Of a DNA stretch of 64,000 bases, positions 18,227-28,287 are shown in pieces. The translations under genes and the position numbers were made by a program. The notes beneath the pieces are model-generated. The model was given only the letters and a program-made list of their open reading frames with translations, did no database searches and was not told the DNA's origin. How positions within the stretch are numbered: position 1 is the stretch's first letter; every line of letters starts with the position of its first letter. Source of the DNA: Arthrobacter sp. YN (lineage in GTDB: Bacteria > Actinomycetota > Actinomycetes > Actinomycetales > Micrococcaceae); the NCBI RefSeq assembly GCF_002224285.1, contig NZ_CP022436.1:1302001-1366000 (forward strand). The letters run 5' to 3'.

Positions 18227-20966
18227 GGTCTGTCACCCCGAACTGTTCACGGAGCAGGCGTGCGTCGAGGACCAGCATGGAACCGTCGACACGCAACACT
18301 CCGTAGCCTTCGACGTTGAGCAGCTTCTGCAGTTGGGCCACCGCCCCATCCATGCGCGTGGGGGCTACCTGAAGGACGACGGCGGCCGTCTCTTTGACCA
18401 GCCGGGTCCCCGGCGCAACTACCAGAGCATCCAACAGCGTAGCGACTTGGCCATCGGCAACGGCGAGTCGGCCGGCGATCGCTTTCTGCGCCTTGAACAT
18501 GCCAGAAGATACGACGGCGGCGCCGGTCCCCGCCGCGGTGGGGACGGGGTCCGGGGAGTCAAGGATGTCGAGCAGTGATGGGGTGTTGTCCTTGGCTGTC
18601 TTCGTCAGGCCGGCACCCGGTCGCGCCGCGGCGCCGCTGGCGGCAACCGACCACCACAGTGGTTCCTGTGACGGCGCCAGCTTCCACCCGTCGGGGACGT
18701 CATCGCCGGGAACCAAGACAACGACCGGAACCACGACCTCTGCGGGGGAAGCGCCTCCGTGGTATCCGGCCTTGATTGGTCCGTAGCGCAAGGTTTCGTC
18801 GACGGCGAGTACTGCGCTGCCGCCTTCGGTCAGGACACGGCGGCCCTGGACCAGCACCTCGTCGTCACCGGCGGGAGATTCCGGTGTCCGGGACCGTGCG
18901 CTGCTCGTTTCACCGAACGCGCGCAGTTCCCCGCGGCGGCGCTCCACGATGTGCCCGTGATCGGATGTCATAACCACGGTGCGTCCGGCGGCCATGGCAG
19001 CGGAAAGCAAGGGTCGGAGGTGCCGGATGGTGTCAGGAGTCCATGTGGTTCCGGCCGGGTCGCTCTTGTCCAGGGCGTCGTCGATGGTGTTCAGAACGCA
19101 GGCCACGAGCTGCATCTGCGGGTCAGCGATAGAAACGGAAATGTCGTCCTGCAGAGCCAATCCTGGACGCGACGAGTCCAGGGGTGCCTTGTGGAAGAGC
19201 ACGGACCGGGCGATCCCGCCGGCGTTCGACATCGCGGCGAAACCCGACAATTCACGGGACTGTCCGCCAGAGGTCAGCTCGCCGCTGAGGAGGGATGCGC
19301 GGCTGAGGTTCGTGAGTGTCGGCAGCACGGCCACGGCAGACCCGCGACGTTCGGCGGCAGCGGGGATGGCTTCGGACCAGCCCTCGTTGCCGTGCAGCAC
19401 GGTAGAGGTTAACTCCGTGGCGGTGGCGGCGCTCATGCCGTCGAGGACCAGCAGCAGGGTGTTTTTCGTTCGCGCCAGCGGTAGCACCACCGAGGGCAGT
19501 AACCGCTCCAGGTGCCAGGCCTGGTCTCCGGCGCCATCCAAGCGGCCAGTCGTCTGGCCCTCGTCTGAGGCGACTGACGCGGCCAACAGGCGTGCGAAGG
19601 CCCGGTCGTGGCCATGGCGCCGCTGCTCCGTGAGTCGCGCGATGGTGCCGAGACCTTCACCCAGAAGCTGATCGCTGACGCCGCCCACCGCATCGTTATA
19701 CGCGGCATCGACCCACGCATGGTCGCGGGCTTGCAGTTGGACGGCGGCGGCGAAACTGTCCGGCAGCACGTTGTCGCGGCTGAGCCAGCGGGCCAGCCTA
19801 ACGGCGGCACGAAACGGTTCTACTCGGGGATCCCGGGCGCTTCCTCGTAATGGATACGCTAAGCGATGGGCTTCCACCCTCGACCAAGCCTCCTCCACGA
19901 CGTCGATCCCTGATGTTGGGTAGGACCGGAGCGATTCCGCGAGCCGGTGCAGTGACGCGGTGAGCCCGCCGGGCAGCAGCTGCGAACCGCTACCCAGGCT
20001 GGCTGCCTGAATCTTGACCAGCATTCGGTCGGCGGCCTGTAGCGCGGTATGACCTTCCTGCCAGCGCGCGGGGTCGTCCAGCTGAGCTTCGACAACGCTG
20101 CGCGCAACCTTGCCCAGCGCCGCCAGCATGGGCAGAGTAACCGCTTCGACGGAACCAGTCCACAGGTGTTCGAGCCGGGCCAGTGCCAGCTGAGTGAGTT
20201 GTTGATCGTGGGCAGTCCGTCCGGCCGTGTCGGTCAGAACATTGAGCGCAATTCCGATCGGGACGGCCTCGGCGGCCTGACCAGAGAGGAGCAACCGCAG
20301 CAACGGTGTGCCTGCCTGCCCGGCGCGGCCGGTCAACCACTGGAGGACGGCGTCGGCGAGTTCATTACCGCCGAATTCGCGCAGGTCCGCCATACGGTCC
20401 GCGGCATCTGATCTCGTGGTCCAGTCCATAACGCTGAGCGCATCCACCGGACCGCGGGTCAGTGCCAGCTGCCGCTCGGCGACGGAGCCGAAGGCATGAT
20501 CGATGGTCAAAACGGCGTCCGGTGCGACGGGCCAGCCGTCGTCGGGAGTGATGCGCAATAAGCCCTGCGCCACTGGCAACCGCTGCTTCAGCGTGGATAA
20601 AGCGCGATCGATCCGGTCGGCACCGAAACGCTCCTTAAGGGCCTCCCAGGCCCCGGGGGTCTGGAGCCGCTGGTGCGCGAAATGCCCCAGGATACCGGCG
20701 CCCAGGTCTTCCTCCGGCCGGTCGGTCAGGATCACGAGCCATTCCCCAACGGGACGGTTGCGCAAAGCATCACGGATGGCCAGCGAGGAGACGCAGGGCA
20801 GCACGTGCACGGGTTCCCCGGAATCCCCGAAGCGTCGTTCGGCGTCGGGGTCCGGGACGGCACGGAGGCCGATCACTCGCTGGGTGCCGTTTTTGCGGGC
20901 CGCGGAGACTAGAGAACGGACGACGGCGGTGCTTACCGTGCCGGCGGCGGTCGGCTGCGCGCTCAC
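18219..20966 (-). CDS. pglZ: BREX type 2 phosphatase-like protein PglZ
   Basis: About 915 residues. The alkaline-phosphatase-superfamily domain shows LLVLDGMSAATATEL near residue 505 (first metal site), TSDHGHIVERRRGE near 665 (metal-binding SDHGH), and AGYHGGASPAEVVVPVVVL near 735. The N-terminal half is a helical scaffold. The GTG at 20966 overlaps the pglY stop as GTGA with GGAGG upstream; the frame stays open to 20981. PglZ is the one gene shared by all BREX types and is required for both methylation and phage exclusion. Confidence 0.9.
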   Translation of the reverse strand: MSAQPTAAGTVSTAVVRSLVSAARKNGTQRVIGLRAVPDPDAERRFGDSGEPVHVLPCVSSLAIRDALRNRPVGEWLVILTDRPEEDLGAGILGHFAHQRLQTPGAWEALKERFGADRIDRALSTLKQRLPVAQGLLRITPDDGWPVAPDAVLTIDHAFGSVAERQLALTRGPVDALSVMDWTTRSDAADRMADLREFGGNELADAVLQWLTGRAGQAGTPLLRLLLSGQAAEAVPIGIALNVLTDTAGRTAHDQQLTQLALARLEHLWTGSVEAVTLPMLAALGKVARSVVEAQLDDPARWQEGHTALQAADRMLVKIQAASLGSGSQLLPGGLTASLHRLAESLRSYPTSGIDVVEEAWSRVEAHRLAYPLRGSARDPRVEPFRAAVRLARWLSRDNVLPDSFAAAVQLQARDHAWVDAAYNDAVGGVSDQLLGEGLGTIARLTEQRRHGHDRAFARLLAASVASDEGQTTGRLDGAGDQAWHLERLLPSVVLPLARTKNTLLLVLDGMSAATATELTSTVLHGNEGWSEAIPAAAERRGSAVAVLPTLTNLSRASLLSGELTSGGQSRELSGFAAMSNAGGIARSVLFHKAPLDSSRPGLALQDDISVSIADPQMQLVACVLNTIDDALDKSDPAGTTWTPDTIRHLRPLLSAAMAAGRTVVMTSDHGHIVERRRGELRAFGETSSARSRTPESPAGDDEVLVQGRRVLTEGGSAVLAVDETLRYGPIKAGYHGGASPAEVVVPVVVLVPGDDVPDGWKLAPSQEPLWWSVAASGAAARPGAGLTKTAKDNTPSLLDILDSPDPVPTAAGTGAAVVSSGMFKAQKAIAGRLAVADGQVATLLDALVVAPGTRLVKETAAVVLQVAPTRMDGAVAQLQKLLNVEGYGVLRVDGSMLVLDARLLREQFGVTDRG

Positions 20967-23900
20967 TCGACGATCCTCCACTGCACTTCGATTCGGCGGT
21001 TGGGGTTGTTCTGGATGAAGGTCTGCAGCTCGGACACCGCGTTGTCGGTGCCGACGGCGGTGCGCCAGTTCCCGCCAGGAACGGCGGGCGGTGCGACGGT
21101 GGGTGGAAGAACAACATCGTCGGGCTTTGGTGTCGCCGGGGGAGCAACCGGTGCAACAGGACCGGGAGACACCGGCGGCGCAGGCGCTGCCGGCACAGGT
21201 GCTCTGGCGAGCCAGTCAAATATTGCATCTTCGGCTGTCCTGAGCGCCTTCGCACATGCATAAGCGTGCTCATGGCCGTTCAGAGCGGTGGTGAGACTGT
21301 CGAGGATGTCTTGCGCGGCATCCGCCCGTTCACCATGGCCAGCAGCGGCCTCGCGGACGGGTGTCAGCCGGCTCCATGAGAATGACGACAGGGCCGTGAC
21401 AACCTCCTTGGCGCGAGCGAGGGATGCTGAAGCTTCCTCCGGCGTAGCCGGGAGGTCCAGCCCGGCGAGAGTCTGAACCAGTGTCACACCATTTTGGTGC
21501 TGCAAGGCACCAAGTGCCTTCGCAATCCCGCTGGCGAGCACCAAACGGTTGCCCCCATCGGTCTTGAGCCGCGTGGCGGCAGACTCCAACGCAGTGACCA
21601 GCGCGTCCGCGTCGACGACACGCGTGCGGGCAAACGTGCGCGTGGCCTCAGCAAGGGACGCAACCGCGGCAGGGGTGCGGTACTTGGGGGCCTCGATCGC
21701 GAACACGCGACCCGCGGTGGCGCGGGCCACCTCCCACTCTTGTTGCGACGGCATGGGCTGGGGCCGCAGTTCCATGCTTGGCTGGAGCGCTCCCGGCGAA
21801 GGAGCTGCCGGCAGCGCACCGCCGTGATTGAACCAGGCACGCTGGCGGAGCAGACCCCACGCAATCACTATTAGGTCGGAGACTTCATTACGCAGCCCAT
21901 GGGCCGGTTCGACCCCGTCGATGATCTCGCGCAACTTCGAAACCGTGACGGCATCGTCGTTGCCGATGCCCGCACGCGAGAGCCCTTGCTCAAGCGAGGC
22001 GCCCCAAGGACCGAAACGTCCGTCACCAAAGAGAAAGTGGGTTTCCCCCGCGAGCCCAACTTCGAGTGGGTTGGCGATCCGGCGGACCGTCCGTGCGTCG
22101 CCGGGGTAAGGGGCGCGGCCATCCGGTTCGGCGGCTGCGGCCTCCAACGCCGCGGCGACGGCCTTAAGGTCGGCAACCCTGACCTCGGTGTCCTCCGGCT
22201 CGAAGCGCGGATGGCCCGGGTACGCGGATTCGAACGCACGGTTCACCAGCTGCCTGAAGCCCGCCCCGAGGGTAGCCCCGACCGGGGGCTGGGGCACATA
22301 TTCCGGATCCAGGGAGTACAGGACCTCCACATGTGCGGGATCCTCGAGCAGGGCCCCGGGCGCGGGAGTCGCTGCTCCGTATGCCTGCTGGATAATACGT
22401 AGCAATCCTTCGCGCAAGGCCGCTTGCTGGGACTCGAGGATGCCACGGGCCTGTTGGCGGTCCACCTCACTGAGGTGATTGGCGTGGCTGTTCCAGCGGT
22501 CTCCGGTCCCCTCCAGCAACCAGTCCAATACCACGAGCCTGCGGAGGTCGCGCATGGACTCCGAGGAGAGGAAACGCGGCAGCCAGACGACAGTTCGGGA
22601 CGTGAAATTGCGCGCTCGCAAGTTCTCGATTCGCTCGATGTCTTCCGTGGCGGTGTGCTGTTGTTCATCGAAGGGGTGATCGATGACGAAGCGCCACGCG
22701 CCGGCTCCGGAACGGAAATGCTCATCCGTGAGCCAGCCTGCGTCGCGCACGTTGCCGAAGACCAGTTCGACCTCGCGCTTAGAGCCGCGCCATACGACGG
22801 GATGCCGGTAAACGTTCCAGGCGTCGGGCTCGCCGAGTTCAAGGCCGAGCCCTTCGGCGACCAACTTGCGAATCAGCTGGCGTTGGCGGCCAGGGTTGTC
22901 CTCGCCCTTAGCCTTTTCTACGATCGATTCGTAGTCGACGTTGGACAGCTGGACGCGGATGATGGGGTTTAACGGTTCCGAGCCGACATGGATTTCGGGT
23001 ACCTCACGGGACCAGTTCTTCACCTTGGCCAGCACGATGTTGGCCTCCCCACCGGCCAGCGGCGACGCGATCGAGCCGTGGTTCAGCGAGGCGAGCCTTG
23101 CTGCGGTCAGCGCCTTCAAAGCGGGGACGTTGGGGGCGACAGCGGAGAGCAGCAGTGTTTTGGCGAGTCGGTCATCCGCGCGGAATGCGGGGGTCAGCCG
23201 CGACGGATCCTGCAGGTCGGAGGCGGCAAGGTGGTGGGTGGAGAGAATCTTGGGCGTCAGCTTGTCCCGGTAGAGCTGGGTGGCGGAGCGGAAGAGCGCC
23301 GCAGCTTGCGCGTCGAGGGCAGCCCCGGCCTGACCCTTAACGATGTAATCGAAGCTGTCCCCGACGGGGATGACCTCCTCAATGCTCATCGTGTTCCGGC
23401 GGTCAACCAGCATCTGCTGCATGACCTTCAGCGCGGTGCGGTCGCGCTGCATGACGCTGGCCAGGGAACGCAAGGTGGAGACCAGAGCGGGGGCAAACGG
23501 GTAGGTGAGCCGGAACGCTTTCTCGTCGGACCCTCGGTGCTGGTCATCGGAGTTGACCCCGTCGAGCAGGACATCCCAGACCTTGGGGTTGCGATCCAGT
23601 CGAGTGAAGGCATCGTCAACGGACAGCTTGGCGGCATCGTCTTTGGCCTTGAGAAGGCGCTTGCTGGCGACGAACGGGAGGTTGTCATCGCCCAGTTCGA
23701 TCTTCGCGAAGCGTCCTTCCTGATGCCGAAACGCAGACTCCAATGCCTCCTGCTGGACACCGTTGGCGCCGGCGTCGGCGAACCACTTGCGCAGGTCCAT
23801 CTGCCTGGCTACAAACGAGACCAAGGGGGCCTCGAGGCTGCCATAGGATCCCTCCACCAGCTTGGTCAGTTTCTGGGATTCGCGGCGGAAGAACTCTGGT

Positions 23901-24739
23901 TCGTGCATGCCGAACGCGAGCCAGAGGACCAGTTCATCGAGGAACAGGACAACGGCGTCGTAGCCAAGCGCCTTGGCGTGAGACGACATGGCGGCGAGCC
24001 CCGTGTCCAGGTCCACGTACGCGCCGGACCGGACGAAAGCCTTGAAGTACGTCCCCACCAGGCCGCTGACCAAGGACTGCCGCTCCACACTTTGTACGGG
24101 TGCGGTGCGGGCCGCGTGGTATCGGTCCAGATCCCAGCCGCTGGAGCCGAGCAGGCCGGAGAACTCATCAAACTCGGCGTCGGCCGCTTCCCCGCCCAGA
24201 CCCTGGAGGAACGCGATATCTCCAATTCGCTGACGCAGGTTCTCCGCGTCCTCAAGGAGGGCATCGGAAGCGAATAGCGCGGGTAGGGGCGAAGCTGGGT
24301 GGGCGGCCTGGATGTGTCGGACGTACGCGTCGAAGATGACCTGTTCCATCGACTGGCCGTCCAGGAAATGGAACGCCAACGGCAGGATGTTCCTGCCGGA
24401 CAGCACAGCGTCGTGGCCTGCGACGGTCTCCTGGAGTTCAAGGACCGATCGTGCCTTAGGATCGTGGCGCAGGAGGGCGTGGAGGACAGCCATAAAGTGG
24501 GACTTACCCGAGCCGAAGGACCCCGTCAGGAACGCCCCGCGGTTGATTCCCGTGGTCAGCGCATCGGACACCAAGCCCAACGCGGAGTCGAAGGCCCCCA
24601 CCAGGGATGGCGTGACCACGTAGTCGTCGAGGGCGTGCCGGGCACCGTCACCGGTAACGGCGTCGGTGAGACGGAGGACGTAATCCTCGACGCCGGCGCG
24701 TTCAGGGATGTCGAAGACGTCGCGAAGCAGGATAGTCAT
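20963..24739 (-). CDS. pglY: BREX type 2 large ATPase PglY (BrxC-like)
   Basis: 1258 residues from the ATG at 24739, which overlaps the pglX stop as ATGA; the frame is open to 24901 inside pglX but that part is a shadow. Walker A is GSFGSGKSHFMAVLHALL near residue 72-90, with the DUF6079/BrxC-like layout after it; a low-complexity Pro/Ala/Val linker sits near residue 1190 before the last 50 residues. This ATPase has length and position typical of PglY and acts with PglX and PglZ. Confidence 0.9.
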   Translation of the reverse strand: MTILLRDVFDIPERAGVEDYVLRLTDAVTGDGARHALDDYVVTPSLVGAFDSALGLVSDALTTGINRGAFLTGSFGSGKSHFMAVLHALLRHDPKARSVLELQETVAGHDAVLSGRNILPLAFHFLDGQSMEQVIFDAYVRHIQAAHPASPLPALFASDALLEDAENLRQRIGDIAFLQGLGGEAADAEFDEFSGLLGSSGWDLDRYHAARTAPVQSVERQSLVSGLVGTYFKAFVRSGAYVDLDTGLAAMSSHAKALGYDAVVLFLDELVLWLAFGMHEPEFFRRESQKLTKLVEGSYGSLEAPLVSFVARQMDLRKWFADAGANGVQQEALESAFRHQEGRFAKIELGDDNLPFVASKRLLKAKDDAAKLSVDDAFTRLDRNPKVWDVLLDGVNSDDQHRGSDEKAFRLTYPFAPALVSTLRSLASVMQRDRTALKVMQQMLVDRRNTMSIEEVIPVGDSFDYIVKGQAGAALDAQAAALFRSATQLYRDKLTPKILSTHHLAASDLQDPSRLTPAFRADDRLAKTLLLSAVAPNVPALKALTAARLASLNHGSIASPLAGGEANIVLAKVKNWSREVPEIHVGSEPLNPIIRVQLSNVDYESIVEKAKGEDNPGRQRQLIRKLVAEGLGLELGEPDAWNVYRHPVVWRGSKREVELVFGNVRDAGWLTDEHFRSGAGAWRFVIDHPFDEQQHTATEDIERIENLRARNFTSRTVVWLPRFLSSESMRDLRRLVVLDWLLEGTGDRWNSHANHLSEVDRQQARGILESQQAALREGLLRIIQQAYGAATPAPGALLEDPAHVEVLYSLDPEYVPQPPVGATLGAGFRQLVNRAFESAYPGHPRFEPEDTEVRVADLKAVAAALEAAAAEPDGRAPYPGDARTVRRIANPLEVGLAGETHFLFGDGRFGPWGASLEQGLSRAGIGNDDAVTVSKLREIIDGVEPAHGLRNEVSDLIVIAWGLLRQRAWFNHGGALPAAPSPGALQPSMELRPQPMPSQQEWEVARATAGRVFAIEAPKYRTPAAVASLAEATRTFARTRVVDADALVTALESAATRLKTDGGNRLVLASGIAKALGALQHQNGVTLVQTLAGLDLPATPEEASASLARAKEVVTALSSFSWSRLTPVREAAAGHGERADAAQDILDSLTTALNGHEHAYACAKALRTAEDAIFDWLARAPVPAAPAPPVSPGPVAPVAPPATPKPDDVVLPPTVAPPAVPGGNWRTAVGTDNAVSELQTFIQNNPNRRIEVQWRIVE

Positions 24740-27700
24740 GCGTTCTCCTTGACGGCGCGGCGGCTGCGGGTAGCCGTGGCGGGACGCCAGGCCTTCAGAT
24801 CGGTGGTCGAGACAGTGAGCTGGGTCATTCGTTCCTCCAGCTGAGCTGCACAGAAATCGGCCATGCTCATGCCAAAAGTCGGGTCCAGATCGGCATGCCA
24901 CTGCTGTACCCAGGGCAGAACTTCCGCCATGCCGGCAGCGAGTGGAACCAGCTGAGCGTCATCGGTTCCCTCGGCGATCCGCTCGTCCATGATGGTAGCG
25001 AGGACGAGGAACTGCTGGACGTGGTCCCAACCGGCCCAGCCGAGCAGCAGTGTCGGGTCGGTGGAACGCCCGGCATCCGGGTACAGGATGAAGCGTTCCT
25101 TGGGCACGTCAAGCTTCCCGCGCGCCTGCCACCAAGAAGCCTTCCGGAAATCGGCTGTGGCGTACTTGGGCGGCACCGGGATCTTACCCACGTCCTCGCC
25201 ATTGTCTTCGCGGCGTTGTAGCTCCCACGTTTCCTCCCACGCTTCGCGCTTCCGCAGACCAGTGTCCTTGAGTCGCTGGGCCGCGAGGTAAGGGACTGCT
25301 TCGTCTGTGAGCAGCTTGGTGAGGGCCTTGGTGACGTCGACGTCGACTGTGCCGTCCCAGAGTCCCAGAACACTGACCAGATCGGCATCGCGGGAAACCA
25401 TATCGGCCAGTTGCGCGATGCTGCGCGCCGTCGGACGGTCCTGCGCGTCGAACCAGAAATCGCGATCCTCCAGCTTGTCCATGAGCCAAGCCGATAGTGC
25501 GCGTTCCTGCTGCTTTTCCCATGGTTCGGAGACCCAACGACGCTTGAACTCCGGCTTTTCCAGCAGCTTGATGCTCGCGTTGGCTTCGATGGCGTCAACG
25601 CGGCGCTGAACTAAGGCCCGGTAGTCGTCCGGCCAGTCAGCCGGGATCCCAGTGACCGGTGAGGAGCCGTGACGCGTGAACCACGCTGACGTAGCGGTGC
25701 CGTTGGCAATTTGACGTGCCAGTACGATCTCGAATGCGCGCTGGCCCAGCTGAACCTCGGGTAAAGGATCCAGAGTATAAGTAAGGTCCTCAGCTATCAG
25801 GCCATAAAGGCGGTAGGTTTCCCAATCCAGTTCCTCCTGGGCCGCCACCATCTGACCGTGCAGGATCTGTGCCCTTTTCTGTGCCTCAAACAGTGCAGTA
25901 GCGGTCGGCTGGGCGCTGCTTACAACCGATGGCGGCGACGTCGCAGCGAGGTCCTGTGCGAGTTGGTCGAGGAGCCGTCCCCGATCCAACGGCAGGATCG
26001 AGGGCAGCGGGAAGTCCTGAAGCGTCGTTCCCGTGAACTCATATCGGGGTTCCCATGATTCATCACCGATGCCCCCGCCAATGCCACCATTTCCTTTATT
26101 GTGGCTATTCTGCTTGAGCCAGAAGCACGCGGTCGAGGAATTAAGCACGCCGAGCAGGGCCAGGTGCTCATCCTCGGACGCGCCCTCCGGCAACCTTAAG
26201 ACGGGGGCGGATCTGATGAAAAGAGTCCCGCGATCTGTGAGCGTGAAATGGTTGTGCGTAGCGACGAACGCGAATGAGATGAGTCGGTCGGCCGTATAGC
26301 GTTTCTTGTTGAGTTGCGAGTATTCCCACCATTCGAGCCCTTGCTCCACCTGCGTGCCGCTTAGCGCACGTCGGTTCAGCAGGTGTTGTTTCATTGGCCA
26401 GAGGAGGCGGGAGCTGGCGGAATCAAGAACAGGTTGGCCATTCCCATCATAGGTACACAGCGCCGTTTGTTCGGTCCCAATAGCCCAATCACGAATATCG
26501 CTTCCGGCTGCGATGCGCTTAGTCAGCTGCGGTGATACACCACGTCGTGCCAACGTCGGTGCGCCTAGAAGGTATGCCTCATCCTCGCGCGTGACCGTCA
26601 TGAACCCGATGTCAGCGACGACTGACGACAACGGTTCAGCCGAACCGGCTTCGATTTCTTGCAAGAGAGCAACCGCGCCGCCACCGGTCAAGCTCCACGG
26701 ATGTGTAGCTAGGCGCTGTCGGGGGAGGTCGGCGACGGAGATCCACTGGCCGTCGTATCCCGGCTGGTCAAGGTGGTCTGTCGTCGCACGCCACACTAGT
26801 CCGTTGGCCGGGTCCTGTGGCCGTCCAGGTTCGCCTTGGACGCCGAGGACCGCTCGGACGGTCTGGCTGACCGGGCGTTGGTGCTTGCCGATGAGGATGA
26901 CCGTCGGGGTGCCGTGGCCGGGGATGTAGGCGCCGGATGTGTCAACGACTAGTCGCAGGTCCTGGCGGGTGAGGTATTCCTCGATGATCTTGGACCCGAA
27001 TTCGCGCTTCATAAAGGAGTTGGAGGTGATTTGCCCGGTCCAACCTGCGGTTTGCTTGTCCGAACCGAATTTAGCGAGTCGGAAGAACCGCTCCATGAAC
27101 GGCACCGAGAGTGCGTATTGCCCCTTGCATGTCTTGTACAGCTTGCGATAGCGCTCATTGAGGGTCTTGTCTTTGACCGTGATGTAGGGCGGATTGCCGA
27201 CCACGACGTCGTATTGGTTCTCGGCGAGGATCGACTCCAGGAGCACGCGGTCCTCCACGGAGTAGGCGAAGCCGCTCATTTGCGCGTCGAGGTCGAAGCC
27301 CTCCTGTTCGAACGGACGGTCTGCCCTTCCATAGAGCAGCGAGTCTCCAGCGGCCAAGTGGAGGCTGAAGTCGGGGGCGCGTTCCAGGTCGAGCTCACCC
27401 GTCGCCTGGAGAGCGGCGATAGTGAGTCGGAAGCTGGCGATAGCTACTGCGAAGGGGTTAAGGTCTACGCCGTGGATGGCGTCGAGTGCCATCTGCACGC
27501 GTTCGCGGGCCTCCAAATTCGGCGCCTTGGCGCTCCATTCTTCCAGCAGACGCTGGAACCCACCCAGCAGAAAGTGCCCGGACCCACACGTCGGGTCGAT
27601 GAGCTTGAAGCCTTCCAGCGGGCGCTCGGCCAGCGCAGGGGTGAGTGTTTGATCCAGGATGAACTCCTCGACAAATTCGGGGGTTTGGAGCAGGGCGAAG

Positions 27701-28287
27701 GTTTTCTTTGCGTACTCCGAGAGATCCTGGTAGAGGTCGCCGAGGAAGCGGGTCGAGAGTGCGCTGTCCTGGAAGTCGTAGAGCGGGACGCCGGCTTCGT
27801 CGGTGGCGCGCCAGAAGTCCAGGATTTCCTTGGCCATCGCGCCGGAGGGGGAGACCTGCCAGAGGGCCGCATGTTCGTCGACCAGTGCCACGGTGGCGGG
27901 GAAGGACCGTAGATGGCTGATGCCTTCCATAATCCATTCGCGCCAGGTGTTTTCCGGGTGTGCGCGGAAGTAGGCATTTTCGGCGTCGAACGCTTCCTGC
28001 CGGCGGGCGCCGGGACCGGCGATCCATACCTTGGAGAGCAGCGCGTTGTCCTCGCAGAAGCGCAGGAATACCGTGGTCAGGACCCAGCCGACGGCGGCCT
28101 GTGTGATGCGGTCGTCGCGCCAGCTAACCCACGCGGAAGAGGTGCGTTCGGCGCGCAGCGCGTCGGTGTGCTCGGACTGCCACTTAGCCTTGAGCCCCGG
28201 ATCTTCTTCGAGCCTGGTCCGCAGGTCGTCTTCGATCCGGAGCACCAACTTCTGAAGTTTGGGGGTGAGGTCCTTGCCAATGGTCAC
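24736..28287 (-). CDS. pglX: BREX type 2 adenine-specific DNA methyltransferase PglX
   Basis: 1183 residues, the usual PglX length. The SAM-binding motif DPTCGSGHFLLGGF lies near residue 232, the catalytic NPPY (NPPYITVKD) near 366, and the large C-terminal target-recognition region follows. GTG start at 28287 overlaps the pglW stop as GTGA with AAGGAG eight bases upstream. PglX methylates an adenine in a non-palindromic site on host DNA; the same complex excludes unmodified phage. The frame is intact. Confidence 0.93.
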   Translation of the reverse strand: MTIGKDLTPKLQKLVLRIEDDLRTRLEEDPGLKAKWQSEHTDALRAERTSSAWVSWRDDRITQAAVGWVLTTVFLRFCEDNALLSKVWIAGPGARRQEAFDAENAYFRAHPENTWREWIMEGISHLRSFPATVALVDEHAALWQVSPSGAMAKEILDFWRATDEAGVPLYDFQDSALSTRFLGDLYQDLSEYAKKTFALLQTPEFVEEFILDQTLTPALAERPLEGFKLIDPTCGSGHFLLGGFQRLLEEWSAKAPNLEARERVQMALDAIHGVDLNPFAVAIASFRLTIAALQATGELDLERAPDFSLHLAAGDSLLYGRADRPFEQEGFDLDAQMSGFAYSVEDRVLLESILAENQYDVVVGNPPYITVKDKTLNERYRKLYKTCKGQYALSVPFMERFFRLAKFGSDKQTAGWTGQITSNSFMKREFGSKIIEEYLTRQDLRLVVDTSGAYIPGHGTPTVILIGKHQRPVSQTVRAVLGVQGEPGRPQDPANGLVWRATTDHLDQPGYDGQWISVADLPRQRLATHPWSLTGGGAVALLQEIEAGSAEPLSSVVADIGFMTVTREDEAYLLGAPTLARRGVSPQLTKRIAAGSDIRDWAIGTEQTALCTYDGNGQPVLDSASSRLLWPMKQHLLNRRALSGTQVEQGLEWWEYSQLNKKRYTADRLISFAFVATHNHFTLTDRGTLFIRSAPVLRLPEGASEDEHLALLGVLNSSTACFWLKQNSHNKGNGGIGGGIGDESWEPRYEFTGTTLQDFPLPSILPLDRGRLLDQLAQDLAATSPPSVVSSAQPTATALFEAQKRAQILHGQMVAAQEELDWETYRLYGLIAEDLTYTLDPLPEVQLGQRAFEIVLARQIANGTATSAWFTRHGSSPVTGIPADWPDDYRALVQRRVDAIEANASIKLLEKPEFKRRWVSEPWEKQQERALSAWLMDKLEDRDFWFDAQDRPTARSIAQLADMVSRDADLVSVLGLWDGTVDVDVTKALTKLLTDEAVPYLAAQRLKDTGLRKREAWEETWELQRREDNGEDVGKIPVPPKYATADFRKASWWQARGKLDVPKERFILYPDAGRSTDPTLLLGWAGWDHVQQFLVLATIMDERIAEGTDDAQLVPLAAGMAEVLPWVQQWHADLDPTFGMSMADFCAAQLEERMTQLTVSTTDLKAWRPATATRSRRAVKENA

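Noticed and set aside
22988..24277. 429-codon frame opposite pglY, and similar long frames opposite brxHI and pglX
   Set aside because: Long antisense frames are expected in high-GC DNA; the minus-strand frames carry the conserved motifs.
20981..24901. Longer starts of pglY (24901) and pglZ (20981)
   Set aside because: The extra codons lie inside the preceding gene; the ATGA and GTGA overlaps with good ribosome sites mark the real starts.
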